From positions 1 to 57,606 of the forward strand of contig CABQEV010000013.1 in the NCBI GenBank assembly GCA_902463265.1: a stretch of DNA of 57,606 bases, in the 5' to 3' direction. The DNA is from UMGS1889 sp900556055 (GTDB lineage Bacteria; Bacillota; Clostridia; Oscillospirales; Ruminococcaceae). Below the pieces are notes generated by a model. The model was not told the origin of the DNA. It was given only the letters and a program-made list of their open reading frames with translations, and ran no database searches. A program made the position numbers and the translations under genes. Shown in pieces: positions 23,400 through 31,486 of this stretch. Within the stretch, counting starts at the first letter, position 1; each line of letters begins with the position of its first letter.

Positions 23400-25916
23400 T
23401 CATTTCAGATCATCGCTTAGACGCTTCTTCCTTGAAGCTGCAAGCGTCAGGTACAGTGCAGAAGCAGCCGCAGCAAATGTAGCAGCTGTCTTGGGAACAG
23501 TGCTGTTTCCTGTCTTAGGATTCTTTGCGGAGGATACGGAAGTGCTGTCACCGTCAACCTCAACGTTTGAACCGTCACCAAGAGGAACTCTGAAATCATC
23601 GAAATCAACGAAGTCATCATCCTCAGCAAACGGATCTGCCGAAAGAGGAACAGTAGCATCATCGAATTCCACTGTTTCAGGCTCGGGATCATTCATGTCC
23701 ATGATGTCAAGCACCTTTGTAGGCTCCGGAGCATCAGGCATATAGGGAGTGTCGTTTTCTTCCTCGGGAGCATCCTCAAGATCAGTGATATCCGGCAGTT
23801 CAAGCTCCTCAAACATGTCATTCGACGGTAAATCGGGTGTAACAGGAGTTACAGGCGTGATCGGCGGAGTTATAGGAAGCTCGGGTGTTTCACGGATTCC
23901 CGGATCTGTCGGCTGATCGGGATTTGTAGGCTGATCAGGGTTAGTCGGTTGATCAGGATTTGTCGGCTGATCAGGGTTCGAAGGCTGATCGGGGTTCGTT
24001 GGCTGATCAGGGTTAGACGGCTGATCAGGGTTCGTTGGCTGATCGGGGTTTGTAGGCTGATCGGGGTTCGTTGGCTGATCAGGGTTCGTTGGCTGATCGG
24101 GATTTGTTGGCTGATCGGGGTTAGACGGCTGATCAGGGTTCGTAGGCTGATCAGGATTTGTTGGCTGATCAGGGTTAGACGGCTGATCGGGATTTGTAGG
24201 CTGATCAGGGTTCGTTGGCTGATCAGGATTCGTTGGCTGATCAGGATTTGTTGGCTGATCAGGATTTGTTGGCTGATCAGGATTCGTAGGCTGATCAGGA
24301 TTTGTAGGCTGATCAGGATTTGTCGGCTGGTCAGGGTTAGACGGCTGATCAGGATTTGTCGGCTGATCAGGGTTAGACGGCTGATCAGGATTTGTCGGCT
24401 GATCAGGATTCGTAGGCTGATCAGGGTTCGTTGGCTGATCGGGGTTAGACGGCTGATCGGGGTTCGTTGGCTGATCGGGGTTAGACGGCTGATCAGGATT
24501 TGTTGGCTGATCGGGGTTAGACGGCTGATCAGGATTTGTAGGCTGATCAGGGTTAGACGGCTGATCAGGGTTTGTCGGCTGATCAGGATTTGTAGGCTGA
24601 TCAGGGTTCGAAGGCTGATCGGGATTTGTAGGCTGATCAGGGTTCGAAGGCTGATCGGGGTTCGTTGGCTGATCAGGATTAGATGGCTGATCGGGGTTCG
24701 TTGGCTGATCGGGATTTGTCGGCTGATCAGGATTAGATGGCTGATCAGGATTAGACGGCTGATCAGGATTAGACGGCTGATCGGGGTTTGTAGGCTGATC
24801 GGGATCGGTATCTCCGCCATCTCCGCCTTCGTCCTTACCGTCTTCGTTTTCCTCGTCCTTATTGTCGTCCTTGCCGTCTTCGGTTTCTTCTTCCTTGCTG
24901 TCGTCCTTATTATTGTCCTCACCGTCACCCGTATCGGGAGTGTAATATGTAAGATCTATTTTCTTATTAGGCACACATCCAAATTCAAGACCTGCATCTG
25001 ATGTAAAATTATCGCAGATAAGCTGTCCCTCGAAATGAGCATCGGTTGAACTTGAAACGCTTGACTTAGGTGCCAGCAGCGTTCCGACACTCTTGCCGAT
25101 AATAACGTCATTTCCGCCGGGAACATTTATAAGGATCTTGTCAGCAAGCGAGCCTTCATTGGGATCATTTGCATTTTTGATAGGATTTCCGTTATAGTTG
25201 GACTGCCAGTTGACGGACATATCAATAGTGCCCTCACCGACAATATTGATAATAACGCTTGAACCCGCAGGAACATTAAAGTTCATCTGATTGAGCGAGC
25301 TTGTGCTTCCGAGCAGTGCATTATACTCATCAACAGTCAGTGTAAACACATTTACATCTTCATTTGATCCGGTAAAATTGATAACTCCGGGACAGTAAGG
25401 ATCACCTGACATTCCTCTTTCGACAAATGTTTTGCCGTCATCAGGAAATGCCTTTGCGATCGAATCACTCAGCTGCGAAAGGCTTTCAAATTCCTTGCCG
25501 AAGTCGATGGTCGTGTTTTCGGCATCATTTATGGACTCCTCCTGAAATGCACCGGAAACAACGTTGTTTACATAGTAAGATTTTACATTGTAAACAGGGC
25601 TTATAGTCGCACTTCCGCCTACTGCGATAGAACCATGACCGTTTCCGATATCCTGATTGCTGCCGCCCTTCAGATTTCTGTAATCATTCTTAACAAAAAC
25701 ATTGTAAGAGGACGCACCGCCCAAATCAATGCTTATAGTTTCCTTTTTCTTGACTTCTTCGCTATTCTGATGACTTTCAACGCCGTAATTCGGGTTTTCA
25801 GCCGCTGTTGAATCATCGGCAGATGCATTTACGGAGAGCGCACCTGAACCGAGCATAGCCACAGCAAAAGCAAATGCCGCAGCGGATCTGTTAAATTCAT
25901 TCTTCTTCTTTCTCAT
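23400..25916 (-). CDS. Wall-anchored repeat surface protein with choice-of-anchor A domain
   Basis: A secreted 838-aa surface protein. Residues 1-33 are a signal peptide. Residues about 45-330 resemble the choice-of-anchor A domain, with YNVFVKNDYRNLKGG and SIAVGGSATI early, and GKSVGTLLAPKSSV and EGQLICDNF late. A Glu/Asp/Lys-rich linker (340-370) follows. About 50 tandem NPDQP(T/S) hexapeptides form a stiff stalk (370-671). A Pro-rich acidic segment follows to about 798. The C-terminus has an NPKTG sortase motif, a hydrophobic stretch and RKKR. It has its own promoter and terminator. The role is likely adhesion, or display of the N-terminal domain above the wall. No sortase gene is in the window. 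Confidence 0.85.
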   Translation of the reverse strand: MRKKKNEFNRSAAAFAFAVAMLGSGALSVNASADDSTAAENPNYGVESHQNSEEVKKKETISIDLGGASSYNVFVKNDYRNLKGGSNQDIGNGHGSIAVGGSATISPVYNVKSYYVNNVVSGAFQEESINDAENTTIDFGKEFESLSQLSDSIAKAFPDDGKTFVERGMSGDPYCPGVINFTGSNEDVNVFTLTVDEYNALLGSTSSLNQMNFNVPAGSSVIINIVGEGTIDMSVNWQSNYNGNPIKNANDPNEGSLADKILINVPGGNDVIIGKSVGTLLAPKSSVSSSTDAHFEGQLICDNFTSDAGLEFGCVPNKKIDLTYYTPDTGDGEDNNKDDSKEEETEDGKDDNKDEENEDGKDEGGDGGDTDPDQPTNPDQPSNPDQPSNPDQPSNPDQPTNPDQPTNPDQPSNPDQPTNPDQPSNPDQPTNPDQPSNPDQPTNPDQPTNPDQPSNPDQPTNPDQPSNPDQPTNPDQPSNPDQPTNPDQPSNPDQPTNPDQPTNPDQPTNPDQPSNPDQPTNPDQPSNPDQPTNPDQPTNPDQPTNPDQPTNPDQPTNPDQPTNPDQPTNPDQPTNPDQPSNPDQPTNPDQPTNPDQPSNPDQPTNPDQPTNPDQPTNPDQPTNPDQPTNPDQPSNPDQPTNPDQPSNPDQPTNPDQPTNPDQPTNPDQPTDPGIRETPELPITPPITPVTPVTPDLPSNDMFEELELPDITDLEDAPEEENDTPYMPDAPEPTKVLDIMDMNDPEPETVEFDDATVPLSADPFAEDDDFVDFDDFRVPLGDGSNVEVDGDSTSVSSAKNPKTGNSTVPKTAATFAAAASALYLTLAASRKKRLSDDLK
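23902..24808. repeat. Tandem array of about 50 18-bp units encoding NPDQP(T/S)
   Basis: Roughly 907 bp of head-to-tail 18-bp repeats inside the surface protein gene. The invariant core on the + strand is GGCTGATC. Units differ mostly at synonymous or Thr/Ser-switching positions (GTT/GTA/GTC, AGA). Several identical blocks of units recur, consistent with expansion by slippage or unequal crossover. All frames on both strands are stop-poor here, which creates long spurious reading frames. Confidence 0.95.
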
Positions 25917-25978
25917 AATATCACCTATACCTCAATGTAAATGATAAAATGTAATGCTTCCCTACTATATTCATTATT

Positions 25979-26007
25979 ATTATATCATTTTACATCAATG
26001 ATGTCAA
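25979..26007 (-). promoter_or_regulatory. Promoter of the surface protein gene
   Basis: On the minus strand: TTGACA (26002-26007), a 17-bp spacer and TATAAT (25979-25984) with extended TG. ACATCA/TGATGT, a 6-bp palindrome (25992-26004), fills most of the spacer and could be an operator. Confidence 0.8.
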
Positions 26008-26052
26008 TAATTTTTTGTTAAATTCACCAAATCGAAAGGTTTTCAGATGCCT

Positions 26053-26087
26053 GAAATCGTTTGTCTATATGCAATATGCACAAACGA
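26053..26087 (-). terminator. Possible terminator after pilT
   Basis: TCGTTTGT (26057-26064) pairs with ACAAACGA (26080-26087). On the minus strand the stem is followed by TTTC only, so termination may be weak. It starts 1 bp past the pilT stop. Confidence 0.5.
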
Positions 26088-26088
26088 C

Positions 26089-27147
26089 TTATACATTCTT
26101 TATTCTCTTAGCCATCAGCTCGGGATAATATGCATATTCAACCGCAGTCTTTTCGGATATCATTCCGTCCCTGAACATTCTTGCAATGCAGTCATCCATT
26201 GTCTGCATATCGGGCGATGAACGTATAACGGTGTCTATCTGATGCGTCTTTTCCTCTCTTATCATCGTCCTTATTGCGCTGTTTACGGTCATGATCTCAA
26301 ATGCAGGCACAAGTCTGCCGTCAACCGATGGCAGAAGCTGCTGAGATACGATAGCTCTCAGCACCATCGAAAGCTGTATCCTGATCTGATGCTGCTGGGC
26401 AGTCGGGAATACGTCAATTATCCTGTCTATCGAATTCGCCGCACCGATAGTATGCAGCGTTGAAAGCACGAGCTGTCCCGTTTCGGCAGCTGTCATCGCA
26501 ACATTTACAGTCTCATAATCACGCATTTCGCCGAGCTGTATAACATCGGGAGACTGTCTCAGTGCAGCTCTGAGTGCGTCAAGGCAGCTCTCCGTGTCAA
26601 TATTTATCTCACGCTGGCTTATTATGCTTTTCTTGTGGCGGTGCAGAAACTCGATCGGGTCCTCTATTGTTATTATATGTCCGCTTCTTGTGCTGTTGAT
26701 CCTGTCAATAAGGCAGGCAAGAGTTGTGCTTTTTCCGCTTCCCGCCGAACCTGTGACAAGCACGATGCCGTTTTTGCACATTCCGAAATTCATGACCTCA
26801 TCGGGTATTCCCAGAACATCGGGATCGGGCAGTTCAAACGGAACGCATCTCATAACAGCCGCAAACGAACCTCTCTGCTTGTAGATATTCGCACGAAATC
26901 GTCCGACACCGGATATGGAAAACGAAAAATCCATCTCACGGCGGTAATCATCAAGGCTGATATTTTCCATTCCCGCAAGCCTGAATATCTCAAGAACGGC
27001 AGATCTCGTATCATCCGGCATAAGTATGTCATTGCTGACCGTTGCCACTCTTCCCGATATCTTGTATGCAAGCGCCGCACCCGAGATGATGAAAACATCA
27101 GAAGCGTTCTTTTTTACTGCGTCCGCAAGAATTTCCTTTATATTCAT
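26089..27147 (-). CDS. pilT: Type IV pilus retraction ATPase PilT
   Basis: A 352-aa hexameric secretion ATPase, normally powering pilus retraction and twitching. The N-terminal PAS-like domain covers about 1-100. Walker A is GSAGSGKSTT (about 131). The Asp box ITIEDPIE and Walker B GEMRDYETV follow, then TLHT. The PilT-specific C-terminal motif AIRNLIRE appears as AIRTMIRE. This motif supports PilT over the assembly ATPase PilB/GspE. It is the last gene of the pilus cluster. No PilB-like gene and no prepilin peptidase are present here, so they must be elsewhere, or this system works with PilT alone. Confidence 0.92.
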   Translation of the reverse strand: MNIKEILADAVKKNASDVFIISGAALAYKISGRVATVSNDILMPDDTRSAVLEIFRLAGMENISLDDYRREMDFSFSISGVGRFRANIYKQRGSFAAVMRCVPFELPDPDVLGIPDEVMNFGMCKNGIVLVTGSAGSGKSTTLACLIDRINSTRSGHIITIEDPIEFLHRHKKSIISQREINIDTESCLDALRAALRQSPDVIQLGEMRDYETVNVAMTAAETGQLVLSTLHTIGAANSIDRIIDVFPTAQQHQIRIQLSMVLRAIVSQQLLPSVDGRLVPAFEIMTVNSAIRTMIREEKTHQIDTVIRSSPDMQTMDDCIARMFRDGMISEKTAVEYAYYPELMAKRIKNV

Positions 27148-27186
27148 ATTTATCCAATCTCCCCGTTATAATAAAAGCCATTAGAT

Positions 27187-27651
27187 TTATTCCCCATTCC
27201 ATACATTAAGGGGTTTATCATCCGCCGCATTTTCCGAAACGCTGCGCCACTGCTTTATCTCATAATTTCCGCCGCTGTACAAAACTTCGGAATATATCAT
27301 TCTTGAACCGCTGACGGGCGTTGTCCAGCTGACTGTCAGTCCGTCAGCAGACTGCGAATACGTGACCTTTTCAAGACTGTCAAGCTCCTCGGCAAGCATA
27401 AAATCCGTCTTGTCGGTATACTTCGCAGCTATCCCATCAACTTCGGCAAGAGTCCGCCTTGCTTCTAGGTCGGCAGCATAATATTTTTTTGTGAATTCCG
27501 CATTTTTCACGCTGAATTTCTTCTCCGAGGATGCCGCCGAAAACGTCAGTGCCGCAAATACCGCCATGCAGACCATAACGAAAACCGTCATAAGCGTAAG
27601 ATATCCCGTGCCGCCCATCCGCCTGAGATGCGGCTTTCTTCTGCTATCCAT
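27187..27651 (-). CDS. Putative pseudopilin-like membrane-anchored protein, 154 aa
   Basis: A short basic N-terminus ending in GGTG is followed by a hydrophobic helix (YLTLMTVFVMVCMAVFAALTF, about 17-37) and a soluble domain. This is the general architecture of minor pilins, but the usual Glu at +5 after the cleavage site is absent. The start at 27651 overlaps the preceding gene by 8 bp, with GGAGG upstream. Position between other pilus genes is the main evidence for function. Confidence 0.6.
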   Translation of the reverse strand: MDSRRKPHLRRMGGTGYLTLMTVFVMVCMAVFAALTFSAASSEKKFSVKNAEFTKKYYAADLEARRTLAEVDGIAAKYTDKTDFMLAEELDSLEKVTYSQSADGLTVSWTTPVSGSRMIYSEVLYSGGNYEIKQWRSVSENAADDKPLNVWNGE

Positions 27652-28087
27652 TGCCGCCGTCCTCCCTTCCGCGGAGATACGCACCCGATGTCATTTCGTA
27701 CAGGCACTTCCCGCTAACATCGGTGAATGTGATCTTCATCGTTTTCAGGACTCCCGCAGGATATTCCTCATCGGTTTCCGTCATGCTGACATACATTTTC
27801 GGATCATCGGGCGAATATGCGCAGTTTTCATCTACGGGTATCTTATCATCATATGCGCTGAAAAGTATCTGCGACGTGTATTCTATATCCCCGCAGCCCG
27901 AAAATATCTCCGCCGCCGACTGTGCGCAGAACGAAATCCTCTCACTCCGCTCACTTTCCGATGTCATGACCGATGATGCCGCAAAAACACACATCACAAC
28001 TGCCGCCGAAAGCCCGAAGAACACTATCATGACCGCCATTTCAATGAAAAAAAGCGTGAACGCACTTCCCTTTGCGTTATCCTTCAT
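27644..28087 (-). CDS. Putative pseudopilin-like protein, 147 aa
   Basis: The N-terminus KGSAFTLFFIEMAVMIVFF, broken as KGSAFTLFFIEM plus AVMIVFF, resembles a type III signal: a basic stretch, small residue, FTL and a Glu. The Glu sits two positions later than the classic +5. A soluble domain with two Cys follows. The start at 28087 overlaps the upstream gene by 11 bp. Longer readings would invade that gene without a ribosome site. Confidence 0.6.
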   Translation of the reverse strand: MKDNAKGSAFTLFFIEMAVMIVFFGLSAAVVMCVFAASSVMTSESERSERISFCAQSAAEIFSGCGDIEYTSQILFSAYDDKIPVDENCAYSPDDPKMYVSMTETDEEYPAGVLKTMKITFTDVSGKCLYEMTSGAYLRGREDGGNG

Positions 28088-28547
28088 ATGCGCCGCCCCC
28101 GTTCTCAGTGCGGCAGTATGCCGAAAATCTCTCCCCGCCGTTTTCCGCTGTGATGTAAAGTCCGTTTTCCGTTGGGTGCATTGTAAGTCCGTCAGTTCTG
28201 AAAACCGTCTCACCGCCGCTCTTTACAATATCCGCATTCTCTGGAAATACCCTTTCGCATATCTCACCGCTGTCTGAAAAAATAAGCGTTTTATATCCAC
28301 TGTTTGACAGAAGGAGCGTGCTTTCATCAATTATCTCAATGCTTTCAGCCGCACGTATCTTGTTCGTCACATACTTAACAGCAGCCGATGCGCTGAATGT
28401 ATTGCTGTAATTTTCCGCTGTTCTTGTATATGCCGATGCCGCTGATACCGCAATAGCAAGGCAGCATACCGCAAAAACCGCCGAAAGTATCATGACAGAT
28501 ACGGAGCCTGCGCTTTCAGCCGTCCGCTTTATCTCAGCCTTGTTCAT
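28077..28547 (-). CDS. Putative pseudopilin-like protein, 156 aa (DUF4860-like)
   Basis: One N-terminal hydrophobic helix (VSVMILSAVFAVCCLAIAVSA region, about 16-36) and a beta-rich soluble domain with repeated short hydrophobic strands (TLLLSNSGYKTLIFSDSG). The arrangement recalls DUF4860 proteins found in Firmicutes pilus-like clusters, but I am unsure of that family name. No classic prepilin cleavage motif is visible. Confidence 0.55.
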   Translation of the reverse strand: MNKAEIKRTAESAGSVSVMILSAVFAVCCLAIAVSAASAYTRTAENYSNTFSASAAVKYVTNKIRAAESIEIIDESTLLLSNSGYKTLIFSDSGEICERVFPENADIVKSGGETVFRTDGLTMHPTENGLYITAENGGERFSAYCRTENGGGAYEG

Positions 28548-28565
28548 GATATGCCGCCCCTTTCA

Positions 28566-28874
28566 TCAGCCTTTTTCCGTAACCGTCACCGATGGACGGA
28601 TATTTGCGCCAAAATAGCTGTAATGCACTATATATTCATCAGGATCATACCTTACGCCGTAATTATCCTCAAGATATTGTATATCGGGAGGATATTCCCC
28701 CTCGATCGAATAGCACAGCGCTGCGCCGTTCATGACTGAGCTGTATATGTAATTTTTTCTGTTGTCCCTGAGTGCCGCTTCTGTCCTTGTCAGCGAAAGC
28801 GTCAGCCAGACGAGAAGCACAGCAAACAGCACCGCCGAAAACAGCGTTATTCTGCTTATTGATCTCTTTTTCAT
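28566..28874 (-). CDS. Putative GspG/pilin-like small protein, 102 aa
   Basis: N-terminus MKKRSISRITLFSAVLFAVL, then a helix continuing to about residue 50. The soluble part contains GEYPPDIQYLEDNYGVRYDPD, given here as GEYPPDIQYLEDNYGV. Pattern Y-P-x-x-(I/L)-xx-L after an Ala-rich helix is typical of GspG-like major pseudopilins. The start at 28874 is preferred over a TTG at 28892 because GGGAG lies at a usable distance. No GFTLxE signal is present. Confidence 0.6.
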   Translation of the reverse strand: MKKRSISRITLFSAVLFAVLLVWLTLSLTRTEAALRDNRKNYIYSSVMNGAALCYSIEGEYPPDIQYLEDNYGVRYDPDEYIVHYSYFGANIRPSVTVTEKG

Positions 28875-28895
28875 GTTATGCCTGTCTCCCAATGC

Positions 28896-29939
28896 TTATC
28901 CGACAGCCGTCATCATCTGCGCAAGCGGCAGCATGACCGTCAGCAGGATTATGCCCGTAATGACCGCAAGAACGCCGATTATAAGCGGTTCGATAAATGA
29001 AACTGCGCCTGTTATCTTCCTGTCGCACTCGCTTTCATATCTCTCGCTTATTTTTTTCCACGCCGTATCGAACGAACCTGCCTTGTATGCCGATCTCAGA
29101 GGTCTTGCGTAAACAGGCGGGAGAAGTCCCGATTTTTTCACTGCCTCTGCGAAATATTCACCCTCAAGCACCATTTTTTCGCAGTCGCTGAGTCTTGCGG
29201 ATACACGCTTGTTGTTTGTAAGTCCCGAAGCAAGCTCCAGCGTTTCCTCGGGATGTATGCCGCAGGATGTCATCATGCTGACAGCACCCGTAATATTAGC
29301 CATAGCCACAGCCTCGGATATTCCCCTCATTATCGGCATATTTGCCATTATCTCCGAGAGTTTCTGACCTGTCTGCGGATTTTTTGCCAGTATATACACG
29401 ATCACCGAGATAAGAAGCACTGCAATAAGCACGAACATAACAGCCGTTCCCGTCCTTGCGGCGAATTCTATGCCTTCCGCCGCAGTTCCCGCCGATGTAT
29501 CGCCGAACTGCTCGAATATCTCCCTGAACATCGGGATTATCTTTATCACAAGTATCACAACTACTGCCGTCATCATGCCGAGAAGCAGCATCGGGTGAAC
29601 TACCGCACTTTTTATGGTCATTCTAATGTCAGAACGTCTTATGTAATAATCGGAAAGACCTCTCAGCACATCTTCAAGGCGGCCCGTCGTTTCGCCGATC
29701 TTTATGGTTTTCACAGCATAAGCGGGGAAATTTCCAGCCTTATCCATAGCAGCGGAAAGCGTCATGCTTCCGTCGGTGAAGCCTGAAAGTGACCCGACTG
29801 TCTTTATGAACTCATCATCGCCGCTTTCCGCAGCAAAATCCGCAAGGCCGTCAGCCAGCGGCACGCCCGATTCCATTATCATAGCAAGCTGTTCGCAGAA
29901 AAATGCGGTTTCCTCGTCAGTCATGATTTTTGATCTCAT
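28896..29939 (-). CDS. PilC/GspF family inner-membrane platform protein
   Basis: A 347-aa polytopic protein with the duplicated GspF fold: cytosolic bundle 1 (about 8-120), membrane helices near 130-150 and 175-200, bundle 2 (about 215-320), and a final helix near 320-340. Family motifs are visible: KIGETTGRLEDVLRGLSDYY, and P-x-x-GI-EA near the start of bundle 2. It forms the platform on which pilus ATPases act. The start at 29939 has AAAGGA upstream. It directly precedes the pseudopilin-like genes. Confidence 0.85.
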   Translation of the reverse strand: MRSKIMTDEETAFFCEQLAMIMESGVPLADGLADFAAESGDDEFIKTVGSLSGFTDGSMTLSAAMDKAGNFPAYAVKTIKIGETTGRLEDVLRGLSDYYIRRSDIRMTIKSAVVHPMLLLGMMTAVVVILVIKIIPMFREIFEQFGDTSAGTAAEGIEFAARTGTAVMFVLIAVLLISVIVYILAKNPQTGQKLSEIMANMPIMRGISEAVAMANITGAVSMMTSCGIHPEETLELASGLTNNKRVSARLSDCEKMVLEGEYFAEAVKKSGLLPPVYARPLRSAYKAGSFDTAWKKISERYESECDRKITGAVSFIEPLIIGVLAVITGIILLTVMLPLAQMMTAVG

Positions 29940-29955
29940 ATGCCGATCATTCCTT

Positions 29956-31161
29956 TCAGTATCTGTAAACAGCCGAATAATTGCTGCTGTCCGAAATATA
30001 AGCCGATATTTTTTCCTTGTCGGGATTTCCTGCGTAAAATGTCGCATCTGCAAGATTATATCCGTTATGCGAAAAGAAAAGCTCGGGAGTTATCCAGCCC
30101 GTTTCCTCCGTGTATATCTCGTTCCATGCATGATAAATATCGGGCGATGCATATCCTATCACAAGCCTTGCGGGTATCCCCTGCGAACGGCACATTGCCG
30201 TCATGAGCGACGCATAATCGAAGCAAATGCCCTTTCCCGAGCTGAGCGTCCTGTCGGGGTCGGGGATATATCCGCTTTTGACCGTTGCCGCCAGCTGCTT
30301 GTCATAAACGATATTTCCCGCGGTATATTCAAATATCGCAGAGACCTTTTCTATGTCATCTGTCTTTCCCGCACACAGCTCAGCCGCCTTTTTCACGCAC
30401 TGCGAACTGCTGTCAAAATCCGAATATTTGTTGGGATAGAGGTACATAGCCTTGTCGTCCGCTATGCTGACATCAAAATCAGCCGAAACTACCTCCGCAT
30501 AGCTTTTTCCTGCGACTTTTTCATATATCTTCACCGAATAGCTTCCGCTCTGCATCAGCGGGAAAAACTCACCCTTCTCCCCGACTGTTATGTCATGGTC
30601 ATACTGCACGTCACCGCATTTTACACGCAGCTTCGCAGCACCGCCGCTGCCCGAATATCCCGCATATATATATCCGCAGGCTGCGTTGCTGTAATCGATC
30701 TCCGCAGTGTCGGACATCTCACACTTCGTCCCCGGTGCAGAAGGCAGCGTTATCTGCGGGATAACAGCAGGTGCTTTCGGGCTTTCAGCGACCGTCTCCG
30801 AATATGATGATGCCGCAGAATACACAGATGCCTCCGTGACCGATCCAAGCAGAGATGTGACGGTTTCGGCTGTCACAGGCTCTGTCTCCGATGACGCTTC
30901 CGTTTCGCTTTCCGTCTTGGGAACAGTCTCCGTTTCAGTATCAGATGTTTCCGAAGCTTCTTCCGTTTCAGATACGGAAGATATCTCTGTTGTTTCAGAC
31001 GGCATTTCCGTTATATCCGTCAGATTTTCTGATGCTTCGGCATATGTCCGGATCTCGGCAGATGCTGTTTCCGATACATCGGGATATTCATTTTCCGATG
31101 CACATGATGCCATAAGCAAACAAAAAGGGAGCATGAAACACACAAAATTCTTTCTGTGCAT
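29956..31161 (-). CDS. Transglutaminase-like lipoprotein
   Basis: A 401-aa lipoprotein. The lipobox is LLMASC (Cys near 20). A long Ser/Thr/Glu-rich linker (about 25-115) resembles a cell-surface spacer. The C-terminal transglutaminase-like core has the Cys-His-Asp triad: GKGICFDYAS, IYHAWNEIY and NLADATF. The start at 31161 follows GGGAG with 7-bp spacing. It sits between comFB-like and pilC-like genes, so it may process or crosslink envelope or pilus components. Substrate unknown; protease or amidase activity is equally possible for this fold. Confidence 0.8.
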   Translation of the reverse strand: MHRKNFVCFMLPFCLLMASCASENEYPDVSETASAEIRTYAEASENLTDITEMPSETTEISSVSETEEASETSDTETETVPKTESETEASSETEPVTAETVTSLLGSVTEASVYSAASSYSETVAESPKAPAVIPQITLPSAPGTKCEMSDTAEIDYSNAACGYIYAGYSGSGGAAKLRVKCGDVQYDHDITVGEKGEFFPLMQSGSYSVKIYEKVAGKSYAEVVSADFDVSIADDKAMYLYPNKYSDFDSSSQCVKKAAELCAGKTDDIEKVSAIFEYTAGNIVYDKQLAATVKSGYIPDPDRTLSSGKGICFDYASLMTAMCRSQGIPARLVIGYASPDIYHAWNEIYTEETGWITPELFFSHNGYNLADATFYAGNPDKEKISAYISDSSNYSAVYRY

Positions 31162-31184
31162 TCCAACACTCCCTTTCATTTACA

Positions 31185-31472
31185 TCATATTATGGCCCTG
31201 ACAGGTTCAGCATCATGCTGAGGGCTTCTGGTTACGATATTTATTGCCTTTACGCAGGCGATATCAATATCGACCGACTTCTGATAGGATGTATTTTCCG
31301 CAAGCTTGATAAGCTCGCCCTTCTGGGTATTGACATACTGCGGTTTGAGATAATTGAGTGCGATCGCCATCATGTCAAGAAAGCACTTCTCGCATTTGCA
31401 GCAGTCAACAGTTGCAAGTATCTCTCGGAGACGTTTATCAACGATCTGTTCAGTGACATTTACAAGAGCCAT
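31185..31472 (-). CDS. ComFB-like late competence protein
   Basis: A 95-aa protein with the ComFB family core: CCKCEKCFLDMMAIALNYL and PQYV, including the Cys cluster that may bind metal. In Bacillus comFB lies in the comF locus; ComFB proteins also occur with cyclic-di-nucleotide or pilus functions in other bacteria. Here it precedes the transglutaminase and pilus genes, 14 bp after the epimerase stop. It may be a regulator of the pilus or competence machinery. Confidence 0.75.
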   Translation of the reverse strand: MALVNVTEQIVDKRLREILATVDCCKCEKCFLDMMAIALNYLKPQYVNTQKGELIKLAENTSYQKSVDIDIACVKAINIVTRSPQHDAEPVRAII

Positions 31473-31486
31473 TAAGATTTCCCCTC

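Noticed and set aside
23902..24808. CRISPR array
   Set aside because: The units are head-to-tail 18-bp coding repeats with no unique spacers and no cas genes.
23870..25001. Long open frames of about 350 aa in two other frames across the surface protein repeats (Arg/Leu/Ile-rich)
   Set aside because: They consist of the 18-bp repeat read in other frames. The low-complexity RRLIRI/LISRQ patterns have no start context, and the NPDQP frame carries the signal peptide and the sorting signal.
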